A model generated the notes under the pieces. That model worked only from the letters and a program-made list of their open reading frames with translations, was not told the DNA's origin and made no database searches. Shown here one piece after another: positions 37,972-46,573 of a stretch of DNA of 64,000 bases (within the stretch, counting starts at the first letter, position 1; every line of letters starts with the position of its first letter). Origin of the DNA: Panacagrimonas sp. (GTDB lineage Bacteria; Pseudomonadota; Gammaproteobacteria; Nevskiales; Nevskiaceae); the NCBI RefSeq assembly GCF_020697055.1, contig NZ_JAJFBP010000019.1, positions 1 to 64,000 of the forward strand, written 5' to 3'. The position numbers were made by a program, and so were the translations under genes.

Positions 37972-38370
37972 TCAGCCACTGCTTTTCGGACAGAGAATGA
38001 TGCCGCGCTGGCCGCCTTCGACCGCCAGACGCGCGAGTTCGTCCACCGCGGCTTTCGGATAATTGAAGACGCGCACCAGCATCGGCAGGTTCAGGCCCGA
38101 CACGACCGGCGAGCCATGGATCGCCGAGAGCTTGTTGGCGATGTTGCTGGGCGTCGAACCGAATGCATCGGTCAGCAGCAGCACGCCGGCGCCGGTGTCC
38201 AGACGCTCGATCATCTTGCTGCCCTGGTTGATCAGCACCTCGTGCGCCTGTACGCGGCGCACTTCGAGCACGTCGGCGGGTACCGGCAGCTCGCCGATCA
38301 TGTCGCGCATGCAGTCGAGCATGAAGTGCCCGAGCTTGCCGTGCGTGACCAGCAGGATTCCGACGCTCAT
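37972..38370 (-). CDS. PTS mannose/fructose-type EIIA component
   Basis: 132 residues of a stand-alone EIIA-Man domain. Phospho-histidine H10 sits in GILLVTHGKLGHFM, and VLLLTDAFGSTPSNIANKL and VVSGLNLPMLVRV are typical. No EIIB, EIIC or EIID partner is visible, so it is most likely a regulatory phospho-protein, as in other proteobacteria with incomplete PTS chains. It follows rapZ with a 4-base gap. Confidence 0.93.
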   Translation of the reverse strand: MSVGILLVTHGKLGHFMLDCMRDMIGELPVPADVLEVRRVQAHEVLINQGSKMIERLDTGAGVLLLTDAFGSTPSNIANKLSAIHGSPVVSGLNLPMLVRVFNYPKAAVDELARLAVEGGQRGIILCPKSSG

Positions 38371-38374
38371 CGAT

Positions 38375-39235
38375 CTATCTCAGTTCCTTGTGCTTGACGA
38401 TCACGGGATCGAAGGATTTGCGGAAGTGGCGCGCCAGGCGCTCGACCAGGTACACGCTGCGGTGCTGGCCGCCCGTGCAGCCCACGCCGATCGTGACATA
38501 GGCACGATCCTGTCGACGGAACGCCGCCAGCCACGGCTCGAGGAACTCGCGGATGTCGCGCAGCATCCGCTGCACGTCCTCGCGCGCGTCGAGCCATTGT
38601 TCGACCGCTTCGTCACGACCGGTCAGATCCTTGAGCGCCAGATTCCAGTGCGGATTGGGCAGGCAGCGCACATCGAACAGATAGTCGAAGTCGCCCGGCA
38701 CGCCGTTCTTGAATCCGAACGACACGAACTGCACCGCCAGCTTGCCCTTCACCGCTTCGGGCAGCCTTTGCAGGATCACCTCGCGCAGTTCGTGCAGGTT
38801 CATCTGCGAGGTGTCGAACGGCTCGTCGGCGAGATCCGCGATCGGGGCGAGCAGCGTGCGCTCGCGTTCGATGGCCTCGGCCAGCGAGGTGGTCTCGTCC
38901 GCCAGGGGATGCGGGCGACGCGTCTCGCTATAGCGACGCAGGATGATCTCGTCCGACGCGGTCAGGAAGATCAGGTGCACGTCCACGCCGCGCGCCTTGA
39001 GCCGCGCGAGGTGCTGCGGGAAGCGCCGGATCTCGCGCGGTGATTCGCGCGCATCGACCCCGATGGCGATGCGCTCGTAGCGCTCGTGCCCGCTCTTGGC
39101 GAGCATGCGCGTGATCATCGGTCCGAGCAGCGCCAGCGGAATGTTGTCGATGCAGGTGTAGCCCAGGTCCTCGTACTGCTTGAGCGCGACGGTCTTGCCA
39201 GCGCCCGAGAGTCCGCTGAGCACCACCAGCTTCAT
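38375..39235 (-). CDS. rapZ: RNase adapter protein RapZ
   Basis: 286 residues from ATG 39235; the frame continues upstream into hprK but without conservation. Walker A SGLSGAGKT (7-15), SYR-type CIDNIP, FGFKNGVPGDFDYLFDVRCLPNPHW (about 165-189, pattern) and VGCTGGQHRSVYLVE near the C-terminus define the family. In E. coli it guides RNase E to the GlmZ sRNA and so controls GlmS; in other bacteria it binds nucleotides. The start overlaps the hprK stop (ATGA). Confidence 0.95.
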   Translation of the reverse strand: MKLVVLSGLSGAGKTVALKQYEDLGYTCIDNIPLALLGPMITRMLAKSGHERYERIAIGVDARESPREIRRFPQHLARLKARGVDVHLIFLTASDEIILRRYSETRRPHPLADETTSLAEAIERERTLLAPIADLADEPFDTSQMNLHELREVILQRLPEAVKGKLAVQFVSFGFKNGVPGDFDYLFDVRCLPNPHWNLALKDLTGRDEAVEQWLDAREDVQRMLRDIREFLEPWLAAFRRQDRAYVTIGVGCTGGQHRSVYLVERLARHFRKSFDPVIVKHKELR

Positions 39236-39783
39236 CGTCCGGACTCCTTGATGTGCTTCATCTGCCGCGCGACGAAATCCTCGGCCGCGTCGTAGCCGTC
39301 GCGCTTGAGCGTCTGGTCGCGGCATGCGGCCTCGGCGAGCGTTGCCAGGCTCTGCCCCACGCGCACTGGCAGCGAGATTTCCGGAATCGCCTTGCCGCAC
39401 ACCATCACGTCGTTGCGACGCCCGCGCAGCCGATCGGGCGGGTCCATGTAATCCGGTGCGCCATCCAGGCGCAGGATCAGGTCCAGCGCCTTGCTCGCAC
39501 GCAGGGCCGGCTCACCGAACATGCGCCCGATGTGCAGGATCCCGAGGCCACGCACCTCGAGGAAACCGTAGAGCAGCGGCGGGCAGCGGCCGACCACGCG
39601 GCCGTCGTGCGCGAGCTCGAATTCGGCGGCGTCGTCGGCGATCAGGCGATGACCGCGTGCGAGCATCTCCAGCGCCAGTTCGCTCTTGCCCACGCCGCTT
39701 TTACCGGCGAGCAGGACTCCGAGACCGAAGATCTCGACGAAGACGCCGTGGAGAGTGACCTTGGGCGCGGACACGCGCCGCAC
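39232..39783 (-). CDS. hprK: HPr kinase/phosphorylase, catalytic domain only
   Basis: Starting at GTG 39783 (a later GTG at 39774 is also possible) the product has 183 residues. The kinase domain is complete: Walker A GKSGVGKS (about 27-34), ADD (49-51), RCPPLL, and the family signature LEVRGLGILHI. The N-terminal domain of about 130 residues seen in Firmicute and Xanthomonas HprK is absent: ptsN ends 14 bases upstream, leaving no room. Alphaproteobacterial HprK proteins have a similar short form. It would phosphorylate HPr on S45 and thus gate the regulatory PTS. It is coupled to rapZ by a 4-base overlap. Confidence 0.88.
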   Translation of the reverse strand: MRRVSAPKVTLHGVFVEIFGLGVLLAGKSGVGKSELALEMLARGHRLIADDAAEFELAHDGRVVGRCPPLLYGFLEVRGLGILHIGRMFGEPALRASKALDLILRLDGAPDYMDPPDRLRGRRNDVMVCGKAIPEISLPVRVGQSLATLAEAACRDQTLKRDGYDAAEDFVARQMKHIKESGR

Positions 39784-39797
39784 CAGGGACCGGGGAC

Positions 39798-40259
39798 TCA
39801 GCGCGCGGGCGAGTAGCCCGACAGCAGCGCGTACAGCGACGCGTTGTCCTGCGCAGCGCGAAGCTTGGCGCAGAACGCATCGTCCGAGAACATCTCGGCC
39901 ACCGCGGCCAGGTGCTTGAGATGCGCCTCCGTCGCGGTCTGCGGGACCAGCAGGCCGAAGATCAGATCCACCGGATTGCCGTCGTGCGAGTCGTAGTCCA
40001 CCGGGTGCTTGAGGCGCATGAACGCGCCGACGCTGCGATCGACGCCGGCCACGCGGCCGTGCGGAATCGCCACGCCGTGACCCAGACCGGTGCTGCCCAG
40101 CTTTTCGCGACTGGTGAGGCTGTTGAACACCTCGTGCTGGCCCAGGTTGGCCGCGCCCGCTGCGAGCAGGTTGGACAGCTCCTCGAGCGCCTTTTTCTTG
40201 CTCGTGACGGCAGTGCCGCTCACGACGCGCTCCGCGCTGAGGATCTCGGTCAACTTCAT
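39798..40259 (-). CDS. ptsN: nitrogen-regulatory EIIA-Ntr (PtsN)
   Basis: 153 residues of a fructose-type EIIA fold. Phospho-histidine H67 is in GHGVAIPHGRV, and FMRLKHPVDYDSHDGNPVDLIFGLLVP is the conserved core (about 81-107, pattern). Its phosphorylation state controls potassium transport and sigma-factor balance in other proteobacteria. It follows the hpf terminator, so it needs its own promoter in 40260-40340; a CATAAT -10-like element is present there at 40322-40327. Confidence 0.95.
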   Translation of the reverse strand: MKLTEILSAERVVSGTAVTSKKKALEELSNLLAAGAANLGQHEVFNSLTSREKLGSTGLGHGVAIPHGRVAGVDRSVGAFMRLKHPVDYDSHDGNPVDLIFGLLVPQTATEAHLKHLAAVAEMFSDDAFCAKLRAAQDNASLYALLSGYSPAR

Positions 40260-40340
40260 CGGGACGACTCCGGTTCGGATCGCGCCTTGAGCGCGTTCGA
40301 TGTTGGTCTTGGTCGGCGCGAATTATGGGCGCTTCGCCAC

Positions 40341-40372
40341 AAAAAAGCCCCGTCACCGGCGGTGACGGGGCT
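40341..40372 (-). terminator. intrinsic terminator after hpf
   Basis: On the minus strand AGCCCCGTCACC and GGTGACGGGGCT form a perfect 12-base-pair stem around a 3-base loop (40346-40372), followed by TTTTTT (40346-40341). It ends the rpoN-hpf transcript and separates it from ptsN. Confidence 0.9.
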
Positions 40373-40389
40373 CGGGTTCGACGCGGTCC

Positions 40390-40713
40390 TTACTGCAGCG
40401 TTCGCTTGACCGCCTGCTTGACGTGGTGATGGCGCAGCTTCTCCTTGTGCTTGCGCGTCTGCTGATCGAGCTTGTCCATCAGCGCGTCGATCGCGGCGTA
40501 CATGTCCGCGTCCACCACCGCCTCGGCATGCAGATCGGCGCCGCTCGCATGAACCGTCGCCTCCGCCTTGTGCCGCAGCTTCTCGACCGACAGGATCACG
40601 TCCGCATTGATGAGGTGATCGAAGTGACGCTCGATGCGCTTGAGCTTCGTCGTCACGTACTCGCGCAACGGCGCGGTCAGGTCGAGATGATGGCCGGAGA
40701 TGTTCAGATTCAT
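40390..40713 (-). CDS. hpf: ribosome hibernation promoting factor
   Basis: 107 residues from ATG 40713, which has a strong AGGAGG site; upstream in-frame codons lack conservation. The short HPF pattern is clear: MNLNISGHHLDLTAPLREYV, KLKRIERHFDHLI, KAEATVHASGADLHAEA and MYAAIDALMDKLDQQ. It promotes 100S ribosome dimers in stationary phase. Its place between rpoN and ptsN is the canonical one. Confidence 0.95.
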   Translation of the reverse strand: MNLNISGHHLDLTAPLREYVTTKLKRIERHFDHLINADVILSVEKLRHKAEATVHASGADLHAEAVVDADMYAAIDALMDKLDQQTRKHKEKLRHHHVKQAVKRTLQ

Positions 40714-40774
40714 CGCACAGTGCCTCCTGGTTTGGGGCCATCCGGCCCCGGGGTGAACTACAAAATCGAATGGA

Positions 40775-42244
40775 TCAGGCCACCGCCTTGCGTTCGTGCG
40801 ACGGCGGGATGTTGAGCGCCTCGCGATATTTGGCGACGGTGCGGCGCGCAACCTGGATGCCTTCCTTCAGCAAAAGATCCGCCAGCGTGGAATCCGACAG
40901 CGGACGCGCCGGGTCCTCGCCACCGACCATGCGCTTGATCATCGCCTGGATGGCGGTGGCCGAAGCCACGCCGCCCTGCGTCGTGGCCACGTGGCTGGAA
41001 AAGAAATACTTGAGTTCGTAGAGACCGCGCGGGGTCAACATGTACTTGTTGGCGGTGGCTCTGGACACGGTTGATTCGTGGATCCCCAATGTCTGGGCGA
41101 CGTCCCTCAGGACCAGCGGACGCATCGCTTCCTCCCCATATTCCAGAAATGCCCGTTGCTCTTCAACTATGCATTGCGACACACGCAGGATCGTTTCGTT
41201 CCGCGACTCGAGACTGTTGATGAAGTAGCGCGCTTCCTGCAGGTGCTGCTTGAGCTGCAGCTGATCCTTGGACTGGTCGGCGCGCTTGATGAAGCCCTGG
41301 TAGCGGCCGTTGATACGCAGCTTGGGCATGTGCTCGGGATTGAGGGCCACGCGCCAGCGTCCGTTCTTCTTGGTGACGATGACGTCGGGCATCAGGTAGT
41401 CCGACTCGTGCGCCTGGAACGGGCGGCCCGGATGCGGCTGCAGGCTGCGCACCAATTCGAGGCCCATGCGCACGTCCTCGGCGGTCAGTCCGGTGGCGCG
41501 CATGATGGCGGCCTCGTCCTTGCGCGCGATGTTGAGCAGGCCCGTTTCGACGATCTCCATCGCCGCCCAGCGGCCGGGGCGCGAACGCGGCATCTGCTTG
41601 AGCTGCAGCATCAGGCATTCGGCGAGGTCGCGTGCCGCCACGCCCGGTGGGTCGAATTCCTGGACCTTGGCCAGCACCGCTTCCAGACAGGCCTGCGAGA
41701 TGCCATGGGCCTCGCCCAGTCGCTCGCAGATTCCAGGCCAGTCCTCGAGGTAGCCGTCCTCGTTGATCGCGTCGATCAGGTGCGCCGCGACCACCGCTTC
41801 CTCGTCGTCGAACGGCGCCGCGCGCGCCTGCATCATCAGGTGGTCGAGCAGGCTGGTGGCCGTGTGCAGGTTGGCCTGCAGGTAGTCCTGAAGGCCCTCG
41901 TCGTCCGAGGCGCTCGACGACGACGAAACCGGGACGTGGTCGTCGAACACGTCCCCCCAGTCGGCGTCGACCGGCATGTCCTCGGGAATCGTCTCGTCGG
42001 CGCGCACTTCTCCGAGAATTTCCGTCGGCGCTTCTTCGGCGCTCGCCGCGGGTGCGTCCGCCATGCCGTCGATCTCGAGTTCGGGTCCGTCCGAGTCCTG
42101 CTCGAGCATCAGGTTCGAGTCCAGCACCTGCTGGATCTCCATGTGCAGGTCGAGGCTCGAGAGCTGGAGCAGGCGGATGGCCTGCTGCAGCGCGGGGGTC
42201 ATGGTGAGGCCCATGCCTTGCCGCAAGGCCAGGGATTGCTTCAT
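40775..42244 (-). CDS. rpoN: RNA polymerase sigma-54 factor
   Basis: 489 residues from ATG 42244. Region I is Gln/Leu rich (MKQSLALRQGMGLTMTPALQ, the enhancer-response part), followed by an acidic linker (about 50-110), the core-binding domain and the C-terminal DNA-binding region with the RpoN box ARRTVAKYRE (about 470-479). It directs transcription of sigma-54 promoters with activator proteins. It heads the rpoN-hpf transcript from the promoter at 42289-42317, independently of the lpt operon. Confidence 0.97.
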   Translation of the reverse strand: MKQSLALRQGMGLTMTPALQQAIRLLQLSSLDLHMEIQQVLDSNLMLEQDSDGPELEIDGMADAPAASAEEAPTEILGEVRADETIPEDMPVDADWGDVFDDHVPVSSSSSASDDEGLQDYLQANLHTATSLLDHLMMQARAAPFDDEEAVVAAHLIDAINEDGYLEDWPGICERLGEAHGISQACLEAVLAKVQEFDPPGVAARDLAECLMLQLKQMPRSRPGRWAAMEIVETGLLNIARKDEAAIMRATGLTAEDVRMGLELVRSLQPHPGRPFQAHESDYLMPDVIVTKKNGRWRVALNPEHMPKLRINGRYQGFIKRADQSKDQLQLKQHLQEARYFINSLESRNETILRVSQCIVEEQRAFLEYGEEAMRPLVLRDVAQTLGIHESTVSRATANKYMLTPRGLYELKYFFSSHVATTQGGVASATAIQAMIKRMVGGEDPARPLSDSTLADLLLKEGIQVARRTVAKYREALNIPPSHERKAVA

Positions 42245-42288
42245 CGGTCTCGGGTCGGGGTGACGCGGCAATAGTCCATGGGCGTGAT

Positions 42289-42317
42289 TCTATACGCCGG
42301 TATGACTTTTGCTTCAA
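42289..42317 (-). promoter_or_regulatory. sigma-70-type promoter of rpoN
   Basis: On the minus strand TTGAAG (42317-42312), a 17-base spacer and TATAGA (42294-42289). The start of transcription would be about 38 bases before the rpoN ATG. The element lies in the 155-base gap after lptB. Confidence 0.7.
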
Positions 42318-42399
42318 CAAATTGGGAATCGACCCTATGCGCTCCGACGGCCAACCGTCGGGCCGCGCTCCGCACTTCGACCGCGGGCGCGCGAAGACC

Positions 42400-43151
<752 letters not shown>

Positions 43152-43155
<4 letters not shown>

Positions 43156-43754
43156 GGCGTCGGCCCGGCGGCCGGCGCCGGCGGCGCGGCTGCCTCCGCA
43201 CCCGGCTTGGGCTTGCGTGGCGGCGGTTGCAGTTCGATCTGTACCTGGCCGCCCTCGGCCGCCTTGGCTTCGATGCGCCGTTGCGCGACGTCGTAACGGA
43301 TGTTCTCGCCGGTGATCTTGTCGGTACCCCGCGTGAGCAGCGCCTGGCCCGCGATCTCGACGATCTCTTCGCGCGAGTCGTAGGTGAGCTGGCTCGCACG
43401 CGCGCTCACCGGCGGTCGTTCGCCGTCACGGGCTCCCGTGAATTCCAGACCCTTGTGATCGAGCATCGCCGGCTTGCCGTCGACCTTGGCCTCGAACTGG
43501 CCGTCCTCGTATTGCTTGAGCGTCAGCTTGTCGCCGCTGAGCTTCAGATCACCCGATTCGAGCCGGACGTTGCCCGTGTAGACCATCGATCCGCCCTTCT
43601 GCCACTCGGCGCGATCGGCGTTGATCTTCACCGGCCCGGTCGGCCGCAGGCTATCCCGGGTGCTTTCCGCCGTCGCGGCAAGCGACCCACCGCCAACGCC
43701 CAATGCGAGGAACAAGGCCAGGGCCGCGAACAGGCCGCGGTCAGCGCGGGACAT
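43152..43754 (-). CDS. lptA: LPS transport periplasmic protein LptA
   Basis: About 200 residues from ATG 43754, chosen for its GGAG site 8 bases upstream; an in-frame start at 43769 adds five residues. Signal peptide ends near GGSLAATA. The OstA-type beta-jellyroll follows: [26 protein letters not shown] (pattern), [20 protein letters not shown], and [17 protein letters not shown] Pro/Ala-rich tail ([10 protein letters not shown] to the end) is an extension. LptA forms the periplasmic LPS bridge. Overlaps lptC by 14 bases. Confidence 0.93.
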
Positions 43755-44298
43755 ATTGCATCTCCACATCGTGCAGGAGGGACATCTGCTGTTTGTCGCC
43801 GGTCACGCGCAGTCCGCGCGCGATCGCGTTGCGGCTGCGGCTCTCGAGCGTGACCTTGGCGTCGGTCGAAAGGGTCTCGGCCTGGGTGTCGACCCACAGC
43901 TCCGGCGTGCGGAACTCCAGGGGCTCGCCATCGGGCCAGCGTCCGCGCCCTTCGACGCCGCCGCGCAGCTGCAGCTTCTGCTGCTTGCTACCGGGCGGCG
44001 CGTAGCCTTCGGGCGCGGTCGCGATCCACGGTTGCTGGCCTTCGCGGCCGAACACCGACAGCGCGAACGTGCGCATGCGCGCCGACTCGTCGTCGAAGTA
44101 GTCGATGTTGTCGGCGCTGCCCTTGAACTGCAGGCGACCGGTCTCGTCGAAGCTGCTCCACTCCGCGCCGCGCAGGACGTAGCGCGGCTGCTCGGCATCG
44201 GTGGTCTCTTCTTCGGCAGGACCGCCATCGTCGCGGAAGCTCCAGAACACCAGCAGACAGGCGAGCACCACCGCGAGCGGAATGGCCAGACGCTTCAA
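43741..44298 (-). CDS. lptC: LPS export system protein LptC
   Basis: 185 residues with a TTG start inside the kdsC stop (TTGA). A single N-terminal membrane helix (about 3-22) precedes a periplasmic OstA-like domain (YVLRGAEWSSFDETGRLQFKG, ALDNIDYFDDESARM type segments, LWVDTQAETLSTDAKVTLES). LptC is the bitopic link between LptBFG and LptA. Position and overlaps support the call even though LptC diverges fast. Confidence 0.92.
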   Translation of the reverse strand: MKRLAIPLAVVLACLLVFWSFRDDGGPAEEETTDAEQPRYVLRGAEWSSFDETGRLQFKGSADNIDYFDDESARMRTFALSVFGREGQQPWIATAPEGYAPPGSKQQKLQLRGGVEGRGRWPDGEPLEFRTPELWVDTQAETLSTDAKVTLESRSRNAIARGLRVTGDKQQMSLLHDVEMQYVPR

Positions 44299-44822
44299 GC
44301 GGCCACCTCGCGCGCGGCCACGATCAGGTCGGCGGCCTCGCGGATCGCGCCGTCACCGCCGCGACATGCGCTGATGAAGTGCACCGCGGAGCGCGCCTTG
44401 GAATGCGCATCGGCAGGGCACATCGCCAGACCGACCCGCTGCAGCAGCGGCAGGTCGGGAACGTCGTCGCCCATCATCGCGCACTGCTCGTCGCGCAAGC
44501 CCAACGCATCGCGGATGCGTTCGTACGCGGGCAATTTCACTTCCGTATCGAGAACGATGTGCCGCAGGCCCAGCGATTCGAGCCGCTTCTGCATCGCCAC
44601 CGAAGGGCGGCCGGAGATCACCGCCACCTCCACACCGTGGCGCATCAGCGCTTTCATGCCCCACCCATCGCGCACGTTGACCGCCTTGAGCTCTTCGCCC
44701 TCGGGGGTCAGGTACAGCTTGCAGTCGGTCATCACGCCATCGATGTCGAGGAACAGGCAGCGGATCTTCGCCGCGCGAGCCTGAATGTCCGTGGAATCGC
44801 TCGCCTGGATCATCCTGCTCAC
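44295..44822 (-). CDS. kdsC: 3-deoxy-D-manno-octulosonate 8-phosphate phosphatase
   Basis: 175 residues from GTG 44822 (ATG 44813 is possible). HAD phosphatase of the C0 class: catalytic Asp pair in LFLDIDGVMTD, VISGRPS, and GDDVPDLPLLQRVGLAMCP with the metal-binding acid residues. It hydrolyses KDO-8-P to KDO for the LPS inner core. Overlaps kdsD and lptC by 4 bases each. Confidence 0.95.
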   Translation of the reverse strand: MSRMIQASDSTDIQARAAKIRCLFLDIDGVMTDCKLYLTPEGEELKAVNVRDGWGMKALMRHGVEVAVISGRPSVAMQKRLESLGLRHIVLDTEVKLPAYERIRDALGLRDEQCAMMGDDVPDLPLLQRVGLAMCPADAHSKARSAVHFISACRGGDGAIREAADLIVAAREVAA

Positions 44823-45793
44823 ACCACCCCCGCGCGCAGAAGATCATTGATGTGGATCACGCCTTCCAGGCGCCCGTCCGCATCCTTGACCAGCAGCGCG
44901 CTGATCTTGTGCTGCTCCATCAGCTGCACCGCTTCGACCGCGAGATGGTCGGCCGCGACGGTCCTGCCGCCGCGGGTCATGACCTCGTCGATGCTTGCAC
45001 TGCGCACGTCGATGCCGTGGTCGAGCGTGCGACGCAAGTCGCCGTCGGTGTAGATGCCGACCACGTGATCCTGCGCATCGACTATCGCGGTCATGCCCAG
45101 TCCCTTGCGCGTCATCTCCAGCAACGCCTTCGTCAACGGCGTGCCCGGTGCCACGCGCGGCAGCGCTTCGCCCGAACGCATCACGTCGCGGATCTTCAGC
45201 AGAAGACGACGGCCGAGCGCACCGCCCGGATGCGACAGCGCGAAATCCTCCGACGTGAAGCCACGCGCCTCGAGCAGCGCCACGGCCAGCGCGTCGCCCA
45301 TCGCGAGCGTCGCGGTCGTGCTGGCGGTGGGCGCGAGATTGAGCGGACAGGCCTCCTGCGCGACCGACACGTCGAGGTGCACCTCGGCGGCCCTGGCCAG
45401 CGTCGAGGCCGGCTTGCCGGTCATCGCGATCAGCGGCGCCGCCATGCGCTTGAACAACGGCAGGATCGTCAGCACCTCGGGCGTCTCGCCCGAGTTGCTG
45501 ATCGCGATCACGACATCGTGGCGCGTCACCATGCCCAGGTCGCCGTGGCTGGCTTCGCCGGGATGCACGAAGAACGCGGGCGTGCCGGTCGACGCGAGCG
45601 TCGCGGCGATCTTGCCGCCGATGTGCCCGGACTTGCCCATGCCGGTCACGACCACGCGCCCGGTGCACGCCAGCATCAGTCCGCAGGCGCGCGCAAAGCT
45701 CTCGTCGACGCGATCGATCAGCGTCGCGACGGCGTCGCGCTCGATCTCGAGCGTTCGGCGGCCGAGCTTCTGGAAATCGGGATGGGAGGGCAT
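44819..45793 (-). CDS. kdsD: arabinose-5-phosphate isomerase
   Basis: 324 residues from ATG 45793. SIS sugar-isomerase domain (about 30-180: VVVTGMGKSGHIGGKIAATLASTGTPAFFVHPGEASHGDLGM, pattern) followed by two CBS domains (about 205-262 and 275-324). Histidines in the HPGEASHGDLG and LALSHPGGALGRRLL-type segments match KdsD/KpsF. It makes arabinose-5-phosphate for KDO synthesis. First gene of kdsD-kdsC-lptC-lptA-lptB. Confidence 0.96.
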   Translation of the reverse strand: MPSHPDFQKLGRRTLEIERDAVATLIDRVDESFARACGLMLACTGRVVVTGMGKSGHIGGKIAATLASTGTPAFFVHPGEASHGDLGMVTRHDVVIAISNSGETPEVLTILPLFKRMAAPLIAMTGKPASTLARAAEVHLDVSVAQEACPLNLAPTASTTATLAMGDALAVALLEARGFTSEDFALSHPGGALGRRLLLKIRDVMRSGEALPRVAPGTPLTKALLEMTRKGLGMTAIVDAQDHVVGIYTDGDLRRTLDHGIDVRSASIDEVMTRGGRTVAADHLAVEAVQLMEQHKISALLVKDADGRLEGVIHINDLLRAGVV

Positions 45794-45825
45794 GGACACG
45801 GGGAAACGGCGCAATCGGCGAGCAG

Positions 45826-45831
45826 TATAAG
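45826..45831 (+). promoter_or_regulatory. -10-like element before the sirtuin gene
   Basis: TATAAG, 22 bases before ATG 45854; no clear -35. Lies in the divergent kdsD-sirtuin region. Confidence 0.4.
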
Positions 45832-45853
45832 CGGCCACCCTCGCCGGCCTACC

Positions 45854-46567
45854 ATGCGCCTCATGACTCCGATCGACCTGCGCCAATTCGAGCGCGTTGT
45901 CTTGTTCACTGGCGCGGGCATGAGTGCCGAATGCGGCGTGCCGACCTACCGCGGGCGCGGCGGCATCTGGCACCAGTACAACTACGAGGATTACGCCTGC
46001 CAGCGCGCGTTCGAGCGCGATCCCGCAAAGGTGCTCGACTTCCACGAACTGCGGCGCACGAGCGTGCTGGCCTGCGCGCCGCATGCGGGGCATGTGCACC
46101 TCGCAAACCTGCAGGCTGCGATGCCCGGGATCGAGGTCGTCACGCAGAACATCGACGGCATGTTCCAGCGCGCGGGCGTGCGCGTCGCGGCCGAGCTGCA
46201 CGGTTCGATGTGGCGCGTGCGCTGCGCCGAGCACGGAATCAGCGCCGACGAAGGCCACGGCGCTTTTCGTCACCGCCAATGCCCGCAGTGCAACGCCTGG
46301 CTGCGTCCCGACATCACGTGGTTCGAGGACAACGTCGATGCCGCAGTGTTCGCGCACGCTGCCGATCTGGTGAAGCGGGCCGACCTGTTCGTTTCGGTCG
46401 GCACGTCCGGCGCCGTGTGGCCGGCGGCGGGCTTTGCGCAACAGGCACAGCGCAGCGGCGCGCGCATGGTCGAGATCAATCCCGAGGACAACGAGGCCTC
46501 GTCGCTGTACGAGACGCGCGTGCGGGAAGCCGCCAGCGCGGCGATACCGGCCCTGTTCCCGCTGTGA
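45854..46567 (+). CDS. Sir2-family NAD-dependent protein deacylase
   Basis: 237 residues from ATG 45854 (ATG 45863 also possible). NAD-binding GAGMSAECGVPTYRG (20-34), TQNIDGMFQRAG (97-108), catalytic H116 (LHGSMW), VGTSGAVWPAAGF and VEINPE. Zinc ligands are unusual: C124 and probably H127 in place of the first CxxC, then C143 and C146. The acyl-specificity Tyr-x-x-Arg of class III desuccinylases reads H64-x-x-R67 here. It removes acyl groups from lysines; acyl preference cannot be told. Converges on the photolyase gene. Confidence 0.9.
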   Translation: MRLMTPIDLRQFERVVLFTGAGMSAECGVPTYRGRGGIWHQYNYEDYACQRAFERDPAKVLDFHELRRTSVLACAPHAGHVHLANLQAAMPGIEVVTQNIDGMFQRAGVRVAAELHGSMWRVRCAEHGISADEGHGAFRHRQCPQCNAWLRPDITWFEDNVDAAVFAHAADLVKRADLFVSVGTSGAVWPAAGFAQQAQRSGARMVEINPEDNEASSLYETRVREAASAAIPALFPL

Positions 46568-46573
46568 GCGCGG

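Noticed and set aside
39784-40356. Upstream continuation of the HprK frame, which would give a 374-residue protein
   Set aside because: The added part lies over ptsN in another frame and has no HprK N-domain pattern; ptsN itself has its phospho-histidine and family motifs.
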